Assembly: GCA_023230795.1 (NCBI GenBank)
Contig: JALNWR010000005.1
Location: forward strand, 1-26,031
Reading direction: 5' to 3'
DNA length: 26,031 nt
From: Candidatus Cloacimonadota bacterium
GTDB taxonomy: Bacteria > Cloacimonadota > Cloacimonadia > Cloacimonadales > Cloacimonadaceae
The translations under genes were made by a program, and so were the position numbers. The notes under the pieces were generated by a model. It was given only the letters and a program-made list of their open reading frames with translations. It ran no database searches and had not been told where the DNA came from. Position 1 is the first letter of the stretch, and each line of letters begins with the position of its first letter. Shown here piece after piece: positions 1 to 7,554 of this stretch.

Positions 1-1
1 A

Positions 2-94
2 TATCAGCTCCAGCCCCGTCCCAAGAAAAGTCGTAAAACGTCAACTCGTGTAGTGACCATAAAACAGCTAAGTGCTTATATGGCAGGTGTGTAG
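2..94 (+). CDS. possible 3' end of an unidentified gene running in from the left edge
   Basis: One plus-strand frame stays open from base 2 to a TAG at 92-94, giving about 30 residues that are strongly basic (it contains RPKKSRKTSTR). It lies beyond the point near base 140 where IS630 transposase similarity on the other strand stops, so it could be the tail of whatever gene or element replaced the lost part of the transposase. I do not recognise it. Thirty open codons can occur by chance, so this is only a candidate. Sequence left of the window would decide it. Confidence 0.2.
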   Translation, partial: YQLQPRPKKSRKTSTRVVTIKQLSAYMAGV

Positions 95-400
95 GTTTTC
101 AGAATGGTAAAGTTCGGGTAATGCAATCTGGCAGGAGCCTGTCACTTTCGCATACCTTTTACCTATCAATGGTTCTGAAGCCATAAATATGTTGCAGACT
201 CCATTGCGCTTGTATTCATAATCATGCTTTGCTGGTGTACCTGGACATTGTGGAATGGGAATCCTGGTCTCACCAATGAGTTGCTTCGGTGTTTCATCCA
301 TGCATATCACTGGATTGTTTGCATCGTAGAGCCTTTTGTAAACGTCTAAAACTACTTCCATTCTTGCAACAAACTCACTGCTTTGTTTAGGTGGAATCAC
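68..400 (-). pseudogene. IS630-family transposase, catalytic part, truncated
   Basis: This is the second half of a DDE transposase of the IS630 family, which cuts and pastes DNA at TA targets. The first catalytic aspartate is visible in the CMDETPKQLIGE motif, followed by the family-like stretch TPAKHDYEYKRNGVCNIF. Family-like sequence stops at about the KVT near base 140. The last 23 or so residues do not continue it, so the second Asp (normally in an MDNLNTH-like motif) and the final Glu are missing. The true upstream frame joins the neighbouring N-terminal half: reading one base back at the A8 run gives NELKPWKSIGWVIPPKQ, which runs straight into this ORF. The internal Met is therefore not a real start. 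Almost certainly inactive. Confidence 0.8.
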
Positions 401-405
401 CCATC

Positions 406-891
406 CTATACTTTTCCAAGGCTTAAGTTCGTTTTTTTTAAGATCTGACGGACGCTTTCATGAGAAATCTCATCAACATACTGCAATTCAACCATCTTAT
501 CTGCCAATAACCTTAATGACCACTTTGCATATCCAGAAGGTGCTTCACTGCAGCATAAAGCCACTAGATGCGCCTCCAGTTCACCATCAAACTTCTTCGC
601 ATATATCCTTTTTGACTTACCAGGGTACATGACTGCATCGAAGCCCTCTTCCACAAACTTCTTTTTAACTCTGTCGATCGTCTTCATGCTGACACGGGCA
701 ATGTCGCTGATCACTTTGTTGGGATACTTGGTAGCATACCCGCTTTCATCGCAGCTTAGTAAAATCATAGCATTTTTAACCTTAGATACCGAATGTGTTC
801 CCTTGCTGATAATGGTTTCGAGCTCTTCGCGTTCTTCCTTGGTAAGAGTTACTGTGTACTTGATCATAATCACCTCACTTTTGTGAGACAA
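406..891 (-). pseudogene. IS630-family transposase, N-terminal helix-turn-helix part
   Basis: The 161 residues form the DNA-binding part of an IS630-type transposase. A helix-turn-helix lies around VISDIARVSMKTIDRVKKKF, followed by a linker with KRIYAKKFDGELEAHLVAL and a second winged-helix-like stretch (GYAKWSLRLLADKMVE). The frame stops after LKKTNLSLGKV. In the minus-one frame from the A8 run the sequence continues as the expected LKKNELKPWK. It therefore belongs to the same gene as the catalytic fragment downstream. An upstream Met (numbered 1) precedes the MIKYTVTLTKEE start; the latter, with AGGTGATT just before it, is the more natural start. The split could be programmed frameshifting in the original element, but the copy is now truncated. 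Confidence 0.8.
432..439 (-). other. A8 run at the transposase frame break (possible slippery site)
   Basis: Eight consecutive A on the minus strand (eight T on the plus strand) sit exactly where the transposase must shift minus one to rejoin its two halves. Homopolymer A runs are known sites of programmed ribosomal or transcriptional slippage in insertion sequences, and some IS630 members use it. A simple one-base deletion would look the same. Confidence 0.5.
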
Positions 892-949
892 TTATTTTTA
901 CCCCATGCGACTTGTCAAGCCTGACATGACACTAGTTTATACAGCAGAC

Positions 950-978
950 TTGACAAAAATGGCTTGATCAAATAGAAT
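950..978 (+). promoter_or_regulatory. sigma-70-type promoter for the decarboxylase gene
   Basis: A perfect -35 box TTGACA lies at 950-955. A 17-base spacer separates it from TAGAAT at 973-978, which matches five of six bases of the -10 consensus. The predicted start of transcription near 985 leaves a leader of about 23 bases before the ATG at 1008, which has AGGAAG just upstream. It lies immediately outside the IS630 remnant and is the only strong promoter I see before the long plus-strand operon. Confidence 0.6.
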
Positions 979-1007
979 GTCAGAAAAATAAAATATAGGA
1001 AGTAGCA

Positions 1008-2108
1008 ATGCAGACGATGTTTTCCGGACTGTTGGAATTTCAGCTAAGCCAGGTCATTATGATCATAGTGGGTTTAGTGCTGATTTGGCTGGCAATAGTG
1101 AAAAAATATGAACCGGCCCTGCTGTTACCGATCGGATTTGGAACTATTTTGACCAATATTCCGATGTCTGCAGCCATCGGTGATCATGGTCCTCTAACGG
1201 TACTGTTTAGGGCAGGAATAGATACAGAGCTTTTCCCTCTTTTGATCTTTATCGCGATCGGCGCGATGATAGATTTCACGCCGCTGCTGAAGAATCCTTT
1301 TATGCTGCTATTTGGTGCGGCTGCGCAGCTGGGTATATTCGTAACCATCATCTTGGCTGCACTTTGGGGGTTTGATATCAAGGAAGCTGCCTCAATAGGC
1401 ATCATTGGAGCTGCAGATGGACCTACCTCTATCTATGTGGCCAATCGTTTTGCCCCCAATCTTTTGGGCCCGATATCCGTGGCAGCTTATTCATATATGG
1501 CTTTGGTGCCCATCATCCAACCCCCGGTGATTCGTGCTCTTACTACCAAAAAAGAACGGCAGATTCGCATGGATTACAATGCCGGTGATGTATCCAAGAC
1601 CATGAAAATCATCTTCCCTATCGCTATCACCCTTGTGGCGGGAATCTTTGTGCCTGCATCTTTGGCCTTGATTGGGTTTTTGATGTTCGGTAATCTTTTG
1701 CGCGAATGCGGCGTGCTGGATAGTCTGGCCAAATCCGCCCAAAACGAACTGGGTAACGTGGTTACGATTCTTTTGGGCATCACTATAGCCAGCAAGATGC
1801 AGGGAGAGTATTTCCTAAGGCCGCAAACTCTGCTGATCCTCGTTTTAGGGCTGGTAGCCTTTGTCTTTGACACAGCAGGTGGAGTGATATTTGCCAAACT
1901 GCTCAATCTGGTTCGCAAAGACAAGGTGAATCCTATGATCGGAGCTTGCGGAATTTCCGCTTTCCCAATGAGCGCCCGTGTGATTCATCAGATGGGACAA
2001 AAGGAAGACCCTTTCAATTTCCTTTTGATGCCGGCGGTGAGCGTAAACGTGGGAGGACAGATCAGTTCAGTGATAGCCGGAGGAATCATCCTTTCGCTAT
2101 TAGCTTAG
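1008..2108 (+). CDS. oadB: sodium-translocating decarboxylase, beta subunit (OadB/GcdB/MmdB family)
   Basis: This integral membrane protein of 366 residues is the carboxybiotin decarboxylase subunit that couples removal of CO2 to sodium export. The key family motif GAADGPTSIY (134-143, with Asp137) and the segment YSYMALVPIIQPP (161-173) are intact, as is the C-terminal region with GISAFPMSARV and VNVGGQISS. Many hydrophobic helices are evident. Length fits the shorter members of the family. The start has AGGAAG a few bases upstream and a promoter at 950-978. No alpha (carboxyltransferase), gamma or biotin-carrier subunit is in the window, so the substrate (oxaloacetate, glutaconyl-CoA or methylmalonyl-CoA) cannot be told, and the symbol stands for the family only. 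The AGGAGG for the next gene overlaps its stop codon. Confidence 0.92.
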   Translation: MQTMFSGLLEFQLSQVIMIIVGLVLIWLAIVKKYEPALLLPIGFGTILTNIPMSAAIGDHGPLTVLFRAGIDTELFPLLIFIAIGAMIDFTPLLKNPFMLLFGAAAQLGIFVTIILAALWGFDIKEAASIGIIGAADGPTSIYVANRFAPNLLGPISVAAYSYMALVPIIQPPVIRALTTKKERQIRMDYNAGDVSKTMKIIFPIAITLVAGIFVPASLALIGFLMFGNLLRECGVLDSLAKSAQNELGNVVTILLGITIASKMQGEYFLRPQTLLILVLGLVAFVFDTAGGVIFAKLLNLVRKDKVNPMIGACGISAFPMSARVIHQMGQKEDPFNFLLMPAVSVNVGGQISSVIAGGIILSLLA

Positions 2109-2118
2109 GAGGCCTATG

Positions 2119-2502
2119 ATGACAAAAGATTTGAACACCTTGCTGGAAGTGGCACGAGAAGCAGCCAAACAAGCCTATGCCCCATATTCCGGCTATAAGG
2201 TTGGTAGCGCTGTGAAATGTGCAGATGGCAGCATCTACAGCGGTTGCAATGTAGAAAACGCCTCGTTTTCGCTGTCTATATGTGCCGAACGTACTGCTAT
2301 CTTCAAAGCTGTGAGCGAAGGTAAGCGGGATTTTACCGCTATTGCCATCTATGTGGATAGCGACAAGATTTTCCCGCCTTGCGGAGCTTGCAGGCAAGTA
2401 ATACACGAATTTAGCCCCAAGATTCCAGTGATATATGCGAATCATCATGAAACCATAGAATCTACCATAGCAGAGCTGCTGCCAGGAGCCTTTAGCCTGT
2501 GA
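2119..2502 (+). CDS. cdd: cytidine deaminase
   Basis: Hydrolyses cytidine and deoxycytidine to uridine and deoxyuridine in pyrimidine salvage in the cytoplasm. The zinc site is complete: CAE, with the catalytic Glu two residues after the Cys, then PCGACRQ carrying the other two Cys. The substrate-binding stretches PYSGYKVGSAV and GCNVENASFSLSICAER are typical. At about 128 residues it matches the small tetrameric class. Two ATGs stand in tandem at 2116 and 2119. The AGGAGG at 2107-2112 is only 3 bases from the first but 6 from the second, so the second is preferred. The gene follows the decarboxylase directly and overlaps the next gene by 4 bases (GTGA), so it is part of the same transcript. 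Confidence 0.95.
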   Translation: MTKDLNTLLEVAREAAKQAYAPYSGYKVGSAVKCADGSIYSGCNVENASFSLSICAERTAIFKAVSEGKRDFTAIAIYVDSDKIFPPCGACRQVIHEFSPKIPVIYANHHETIESTIAELLPGAFSL

Positions 2503-3404
2503 TCTACCCCCAGCTGCAGGAATGCAGGATATGCCCCAGAAATTGTGGTGTAAACCGCTATCAGATTGCAGGATACTGCGGGGCCATGGCAGAGCTAAAA
2601 ATCAATCTGGCCCAATTGCACTATGGAGAAGAACCTCCCATTTCGGGCAGCCGGGGCAGCGGAACGATATTCTTCAGTCATTGCAACCTCCGCTGTGTAT
2701 TTTGTCAAAATCATGTCATCAGCCTGAGAGGCTCAGGGCAGATAATAAGCGAAGAGCAGCTGCTGAAAGTGATTTTTGAACTTCAAAAACAAGGTGCTCA
2801 CAATATCAATCTGGTAACCCCCACGCATTATAGCAGACCTTTGATAAGTGTGCTGAAAGCCGCAAAAGAGCAGGGGCTGAAGATACCCATACTCTGGAAT
2901 AGCAGCGCTTATGAGCACGTGGAAACATTGCACAATCTGAAGGGATTGGTGGATATATATCTGCCTGATTTCAAGTATTATCACCCTCTTTATGCCAAGA
3001 AATATTCGCATGCCGAGGATTATCCGGCGGTAGCTCTTAAAGCGCTCAAAGAAATGGTGGCGCAGACCGGTTTTTTACAGGAAAACGCCGCTGGAATAGC
3101 TACGAAAGGGGTATTGGTAAGGCTACTGCTATTGCCCAATGGCTTGAGCGGAACCAAAGATATCCTGCGTTTACTGGCTGATGAATTTGGCACAAAGCTA
3201 CCTCTGAGCTTGATGGCGCAATACTATCCCGCTGCAGAAGCCGTATATATTCCAGAGCTGAATCGGGGTGTGAAAACCAATGAATATCAAGCTGTAGTGG
3301 AGCTTGCGCAGGAAATTGGCTTTGAAAAGGTCTTTGGACAAGAGCTATCCTGCGACGACCAGTGGACTCCGGATTTCACTGACACAGACAAACGGGGAGT
3401 TTAA
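2499..3404 (+). CDS. radical SAM protein, PflX-like (PFL-activase relative, COG1313 type)
   Basis: This 301-residue enzyme has the layout of the PflX group. An N-terminal cysteine set (Cys9, Cys12, Cys16, Cys27) is followed by GEEPPISG and GSGTIFFSHC. The radical SAM cluster motif CNLRCVFC (Cys62, Cys66, Cys69) binds a 4Fe-4S cluster that cleaves S-adenosylmethionine. A barrel with NLVTPTHY and LPDFKYY follows. The group resembles pyruvate formate-lyase activases, but its target is not established, and no glycyl radical enzyme is in the window. The start is GTG at 2499, overlapping the cdd stop by 4 bases, which indicates translational coupling. The last residues run into the amidase gene with a 2-base gap. 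Confidence 0.88.
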   Translation: MIYPQLQECRICPRNCGVNRYQIAGYCGAMAELKINLAQLHYGEEPPISGSRGSGTIFFSHCNLRCVFCQNHVISLRGSGQIISEEQLLKVIFELQKQGAHNINLVTPTHYSRPLISVLKAAKEQGLKIPILWNSSAYEHVETLHNLKGLVDIYLPDFKYYHPLYAKKYSHAEDYPAVALKALKEMVAQTGFLQENAAGIATKGVLVRLLLLPNGLSGTKDILRLLADEFGTKLPLSLMAQYYPAAEAVYIPELNRGVKTNEYQAVVELAQEIGFEKVFGQELSCDDQWTPDFTDTDKRGV

Positions 3405-3406
3405 AT

Positions 3407-4522
3407 ATGAGAATTACATTTATTAGTATAGTGCTGCTTATGATCACAATTTCGCTGAGCGCCATCGATATCGAAATACGCGGAAGCAATCAGAAATACA
3501 GCGCTTCTGAAACCCAGATAGATGGCATCAGCTATGTCTCGATACAGGAGCTCAGCCCAATCCTCAAGTGCATCAATAAACAGGAGCGTCTCGATCAACG
3601 GCTGTACCTGCATATCTATGGCGAAACCTTCATTTTCTTGGAAGGAAGCTCTTATTACAGCTATAAGATTGAATCTTACAACATGCACTTTCCGCTGATA
3701 CGCAAAGCTGCAAGCTATTATCTGCCCACAGCGTTTCTCACCGAAGATCTGCCCTTACATTTTGGACAAGACGCCGCCTATAGAAAGGGAACCCTGTCCA
3801 TAAAGCAGCCTGTGGATCATAGCGTTCAAGTGATAGTACTGGATCCGGGGCACGGCGGCAAAGACCCTGGGGCTATTGGCAAAAAACTCAAGGTCAAAGA
3901 AAAGGATGTAAATCTGGATGTTGCCTTAAAACTCAAAGCTCTGTTAGAAAAAGAACTGAATGTGCGAGTTTTGATGACCCGTAGCGATGACCGTTTTGTG
4001 TCTTTGGGAGATCGAACCAGATTTGCCAATGAGAATAAAGCGGATTTATTTATCAGCATACACGCAAATGCCTCCAAGAATTCCTCCCCTAAGGGCGCGG
4101 AGACCTATTATCTGGCTACAGCCATGACCTCAGATGCCAGAGCAGTGGAAGCTCTGGAAAATAAAGTGGTGGAGCTCTATGAAGGTGGCGCTTCCGCCCT
4201 CAGTAAGTACGACGGCCTGGACTTTATCCTCAGCGACCTCAGCCAAACCGAGCATCTACAAAGCAGTAATGAACTGGCCAGCAGTGTGCAACAGAATCTG
4301 ATTGCCGGCTGTAAAGCTTATGACCGGGGCGTGAAACAGGCTAATTTCTATGTGCTGAAAGGTGCTTTTATGCCATCCATCTTAATCGAACTTGGTTTTT
4401 TGTCCAACGCTGAAGAAGAACGCCTGCTGATAAATGAAGAATATCAACAGCGTCTGGCTAGAACCATCTTTGAAGGCCTGAAACGTTTTAAATACCGATA
4501 CGACAGGATTCGCAACACATGA
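3407..4522 (+). CDS. secreted N-acetylmuramoyl-L-alanine amidase (AmiC type, Amidase_3)
   Basis: Cuts the bond between N-acetylmuramic acid and L-alanine in peptidoglycan, acting in the periplasm in cell separation or wall turnover. Residues 1-19 form a signal peptide with a hydrophobic core and an LSA end. Residues 20-135 form a domain resembling copper amine oxidase N-terminal or AMIN-like modules. The catalytic domain runs from about 141 (VIVLDPGHGGKDPGA) to the end. Zinc ligands His149, Glu165 and His219 (SIHAN) and the catalytic Glu328 (IELGFLSN) are present. At 371 residues it is a normal length. Its stop overlaps the next start (ATGA). No LysM or SPOR targeting domain is visible. Confidence 0.92.
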   Translation: MRITFISIVLLMITISLSAIDIEIRGSNQKYSASETQIDGISYVSIQELSPILKCINKQERLDQRLYLHIYGETFIFLEGSSYYSYKIESYNMHFPLIRKAASYYLPTAFLTEDLPLHFGQDAAYRKGTLSIKQPVDHSVQVIVLDPGHGGKDPGAIGKKLKVKEKDVNLDVALKLKALLEKELNVRVLMTRSDDRFVSLGDRTRFANENKADLFISIHANASKNSSPKGAETYYLATAMTSDARAVEALENKVVELYEGGASALSKYDGLDFILSDLSQTEHLQSSNELASSVQQNLIAGCKAYDRGVKQANFYVLKGAFMPSILIELGFLSNAEEERLLINEEYQQRLARTIFEGLKRFKYRYDRIRNT

Positions 4523-5271
4523 AAAAGCGACGAATTTCAGATCAAGACCAGTGTCACTTTACTAATAACAGTTGTGCAGACACTAAAAGAGCTTTTATCT
4601 CCAAGGTAAGCCACGAGATTCGCACTCCCATGAATGCCATAATGGGTTTTGCGCAGATGCTCAAAAGCACGGAGCTTAACGCTCAGCAAGCTGACTATGT
4701 AGATGTGATCCTGGAAAGTGGAAACAAACTGCTGGACATCATCAGCAATTTGTTAAACCTCTCCAGCCTGCAGCTGAGAAAGACAGACCTTCACCCTATT
4801 GACTGTAACCTGAATCAGTTTATCGATAATATCTGGCAGCGCTTCCGCCCTTTGATCGTAGCTAAAAACCTCAAACCGATATTAGAGGTAGAAGCAAATC
4901 TGCCTTTTGCCAGGCTGGACAGCGAAAAACTGGAAAGAGTGCTGAGCTATCTGCTTTCAAATGCCTTAAAGTTTACTGTAAAAGGGTCAGTGTGCCTCAA
5001 GCTCAAGCTAATAAGACCTCCAGGCAGCCGTGAGTACCTGGATATCAAAGTGGAAGACACAGGCTGCGGAATCCAGCAGGACCAGCTAAAGCTCATCTTT
5101 GACGCATTTGAGCAGGCCGACAACAGCCTGACCCGCTCTTATCCCGGGATGGGACTGGGGCTGGGAATATCCAGTAAGATAGTGGAAGTCCTGGAGGGAG
5201 ATATTAGCGCCAGTTCTGTACCAGGTGGGGGAAGCTGCTTCAGCCTCAAGATACCGGTAGATATATATTAA
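4519..5271 (+). CDS. sensor histidine kinase core without a sensor domain
   Basis: This 250-residue protein is just the transmitter of a two-component kinase. The H box VSHEIRTPMNAIMGF has its phospho-accepting His at residue 32. It is followed by the N box LSNALKFT (Asn148), G1 VEDTGCGI (Asp180), the F box FDAFEQAD, and G2 GMGLGLG near 210-216. Only about 20 residues precede the dimerisation helices, and there is no membrane span, PAS or GAF domain, so it should be a cytosolic kinase that senses through a partner. No response regulator lies nearby. It overlaps amiC by 4 bases and the next gene by 1 base (TAATG), which implies tight co-translation. The signal and target cannot be deduced. Confidence 0.9.
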   Translation: MKKRRISDQDQCHFTNNSCADTKRAFISKVSHEIRTPMNAIMGFAQMLKSTELNAQQADYVDVILESGNKLLDIISNLLNLSSLQLRKTDLHPIDCNLNQFIDNIWQRFRPLIVAKNLKPILEVEANLPFARLDSEKLERVLSYLLSNALKFTVKGSVCLKLKLIRPPGSREYLDIKVEDTGCGIQQDQLKLIFDAFEQADNSLTRSYPGMGLGLGISSKIVEVLEGDISASSVPGGGSCFSLKIPVDIY

Positions 5272-6545
5272 TGTCAGTGCAGATCAAATCCATAGAGCCG
5301 GGCAGTCTGGCTCAGGAGCAAGGCATACAAGCCCAAGATAAGATCATTTCTATCAATGGCACTCAGATCAGAGATTTTTTGGATTTACAATACTACGCCA
5401 ATGATTTCCAGCTTGATTTCATCCTGGAAGATCCCTCGGGCTGCCAGCGTCAGATTACCATATATAGAGAGCTTGCCAGGCCCCTGGGCATTATCCCCCA
5501 GGACTATCGACATCGCAATTGTCAGAATAACTGTATATTCTGTTTTATTGATCAAATGCCTCCGGGAATGCGTAAGAGCCTGTATGCCAAGGATGATGAC
5601 TACCTGCTGTCTTTTGTATATGGCAATTACATCACCCTGACCAATCTCAAAGAAGGGGATATAAAGCGCATCTCAGAACAGCATATCAGCCCGCTGTATG
5701 TTTCCCTGCATAGCAGCAATATGGACCTCCGTCAGGAGTTGATGCGCTCTGCTCGACCTGTAAACGTAATGGCCATCCTGACAGAGCTCTCGGAGCTGGG
5801 GATAGACTTTCATATCCAGATAGTGTGTGTGCCGGGCATCAATGATGGCATAGAGCTAAAGCGCACTATCAGCGATCTCATGGATAAGCGTTTGAACATC
5901 CTGTCGATCGGAGTAGTGCCTGTGGGCCTCACCAGATACAGAGATGGCCTATGTACATTAGATAGTTTTGATCAGGCTGGAGCCACCGGGGTCTTGGATA
6001 CTCTGGATGATTTGAGGACGTCCTACGATAGCCAGATCATATATCCGGCGGATGAGTTTTTCGTTTTGGCCCGGCGGTCGGTGCCGGAAGTAGAATACTA
6101 TCAGGATTTCCCCCAGATTGAAAACGGCATTGGCATGCTCAGCCTGGCCTATCAACAGTTCAAGAAGCGCAAACGGGCAATCCTGAAAGAGCTACGCAGC
6201 AAAGGAGGAGACTTTGTAATGCTCTGCTCCCAAAGTGCTGAAGCAATGATAGCCCAAATCGTGAACGAGCTGAATCTGCGGCTGCAGGGGCAAAAAGTAA
6301 CTATGCAGGTAATCAGAAATGACTTCTTCGGAGAGCAGGTCACGGTGACAGGGCTCATCACCTTCTCTGATATCGCAGGGCAGTTCATCCCCAAAAAGCA
6401 GCTTAGCGTGATCTTGCCGGACATCATCTTCAATCATGAAGGCTACACCCTGGATGGCAAGACTATGGAAGATATCAAAAAGCTTCTGGACAGTCCTATC
6501 ATCCTGATGGATCAGTTTTTAACGAATTGGCAGAGCTTCGAATAA
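5271..6545 (+). CDS. PDZ-radical SAM-DUF512 protein (COG1625 type)
   Basis: A 424-residue protein of a widely conserved but poorly understood family. An N-terminal PDZ-like domain (about 1-60, with QGIQAQDKIISING) is followed by a radical SAM core. The cluster motif CQNNCIFC has Cys84, Cys88 and Cys91, and runs on into the hallmark FIDQMPPGMRKSLY, DDDYLLSFVYGNY and TLTNL. The C-terminal part (about 270-424) is DUF512, with AILKELRSKGG and VTVTGLITFSDI. The start ATG shares one base with the stop of the kinase gene. Relatives often sit beside the GTPase gene der, which is not seen here. Function unknown; cytosolic. Confidence 0.93.
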   Translation: MSVQIKSIEPGSLAQEQGIQAQDKIISINGTQIRDFLDLQYYANDFQLDFILEDPSGCQRQITIYRELARPLGIIPQDYRHRNCQNNCIFCFIDQMPPGMRKSLYAKDDDYLLSFVYGNYITLTNLKEGDIKRISEQHISPLYVSLHSSNMDLRQELMRSARPVNVMAILTELSELGIDFHIQIVCVPGINDGIELKRTISDLMDKRLNILSIGVVPVGLTRYRDGLCTLDSFDQAGATGVLDTLDDLRTSYDSQIIYPADEFFVLARRSVPEVEYYQDFPQIENGIGMLSLAYQQFKKRKRAILKELRSKGGDFVMLCSQSAEAMIAQIVNELNLRLQGQKVTMQVIRNDFFGEQVTVTGLITFSDIAGQFIPKKQLSVILPDIIFNHEGYTLDGKTMEDIKKLLDSPIILMDQFLTNWQSFE

Positions 6546-6620
6546 AGATTTTACTTGAAGGTTTTCCCCTTTCATTTATTTTGACTCACAATGACGAATT
6601 ATGGTTCAAAGGAGCTATCA

Positions 6621-7100
6621 ATGCGAACAATACAAGGGAATTTAGTCTCCAAAGGCTACCGCTTCAGCATCGTGGTAAGCAGGTTCAACGAGATAATCAG
6701 CGGTAAATTGCTGGAAGGAGCGCTGGACTGTCTGCGTAGGAGTGAGGTGCGAGATGATGACATCACAGTAATCTGGGTACCCGGAGCTTTTGAGATACCT
6801 GTGGTAGCTCAAGCTGCCATCCAAAATCCTGATACAGACGCCGTTATCTGCCTGGGAGCGGTTATCCGCGGCAATACTCCCCACTTTGAGTATGTGTCTG
6901 CCGAGGTTAGCAAAGGAGTGGCCCAAGCTTCACTCAATAGCGGCAAACCCGTTATGTTTGGGGTTTTGACCACAGACAGTGTGGATCAAGCCATCGAGAG
7001 AGCTGGCTCAAAAGCTGGCAACAAAGGCTTTACTGCGGCCAGCAATGCCGTAGAAATGGTAAACCTTATGCGGGAGATAAAAAATGGGCCAACGGCGTAA
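6621..7100 (+). CDS. ribH: 6,7-dimethyl-8-ribityllumazine synthase
   Basis: Condenses 5-amino-6-ribitylamino-uracil with 3,4-dihydroxy-2-butanone 4-phosphate in the penultimate step of riboflavin synthesis. Motifs are SRFNE, WVPGAFEIP and GAVIRGNTPHFEYV, with the His at residue 88 in the last one being the usual acid/base residue. At 159 residues it is typical of icosahedral or pentameric enzymes. An ATG at 6591 is in frame, but AAAGGAG at 6608-6614 lies 6 bases before the ATG at 6621 and the family starts there, so 6621 is chosen. The 3' end overlaps nusB by 17 bases, a gene order common across bacteria. Other rib genes are not in the window. Confidence 0.96.
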   Translation: MRTIQGNLVSKGYRFSIVVSRFNEIISGKLLEGALDCLRRSEVRDDDITVIWVPGAFEIPVVAQAAIQNPDTDAVICLGAVIRGNTPHFEYVSAEVSKGVAQASLNSGKPVMFGVLTTDSVDQAIERAGSKAGNKGFTAASNAVEMVNLMREIKNGPTA

Positions 7101-7554
7101 AGCTCGCGAATTTGCGATACAAAGCATATACGCGCTTGATTTTGCCGAAGTAAAGGCAGATTTCAGGGAATACGGCTTGCTCAATGAGTACCCGGAAATC
7201 CTGCATCAACTTACTTCTGCAGAAAGTATCAAAGCCTCTTCCAGCCTGTTTGCCTTCGCCGATGAATTGGTAAAAAACACCATCATCAACATAGAGGACA
7301 TTGAGGCTGAGATAGATAAATATACCGAGCATTGGTCTTTGGAATCCATCGCTCATCTGGATAAAAGCATCCTGATCGTGGCTGTGTATGAACTGATGTT
7401 TACCGATACTCCCGCCGCCGTGATCATCAATGAAGCCATTGAGATTGCCAAGAAATTTTGCAGTGAACACACCGGTAAGTTCATCAATGGAATCTTGGAT
7501 GCTATAAACAGAGGCATTCCCCATAGTAAGCAGGGACGCCAGCTTCCTACGTGA
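7084..7554 (+). CDS. nusB: transcription antitermination factor NusB
   Basis: An all-helical RNA-binding protein of 156 residues. With NusE (ribosomal protein S10) it binds boxA RNA and supports antitermination at ribosomal RNA operons. The family start QRRKAREFAIQSIYALDF, the middle WSLESIAHLDKSILIVAVYEL and the end VIINEAIEIAKKFCSEHTGKFINGIL (split here for reading) are all clear. Length is slightly above the usual 140 or so because of a longer central loop. Start ATG at 7084 lies inside the end of ribH. The stop overlaps the next gene by GTGA. Confidence 0.95.
   Translation: MGQRRKAREFAIQSIYALDFAEVKADFREYGLLNEYPEILHQLTSAESIKASSSLFAFADELVKNTIINIEDIEAEIDKYTEHWSLESIAHLDKSILIVAVYELMFTDTPAAVIINEAIEIAKKFCSEHTGKFINGILDAINRGIPHSKQGRQLPT

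Noticed and set aside
6581..6609. TTGACT upstream of ribH as a promoter -35 box
   Set aside because: No acceptable -10 box at 16-18 bases; the gene is probably read from the upstream operon.
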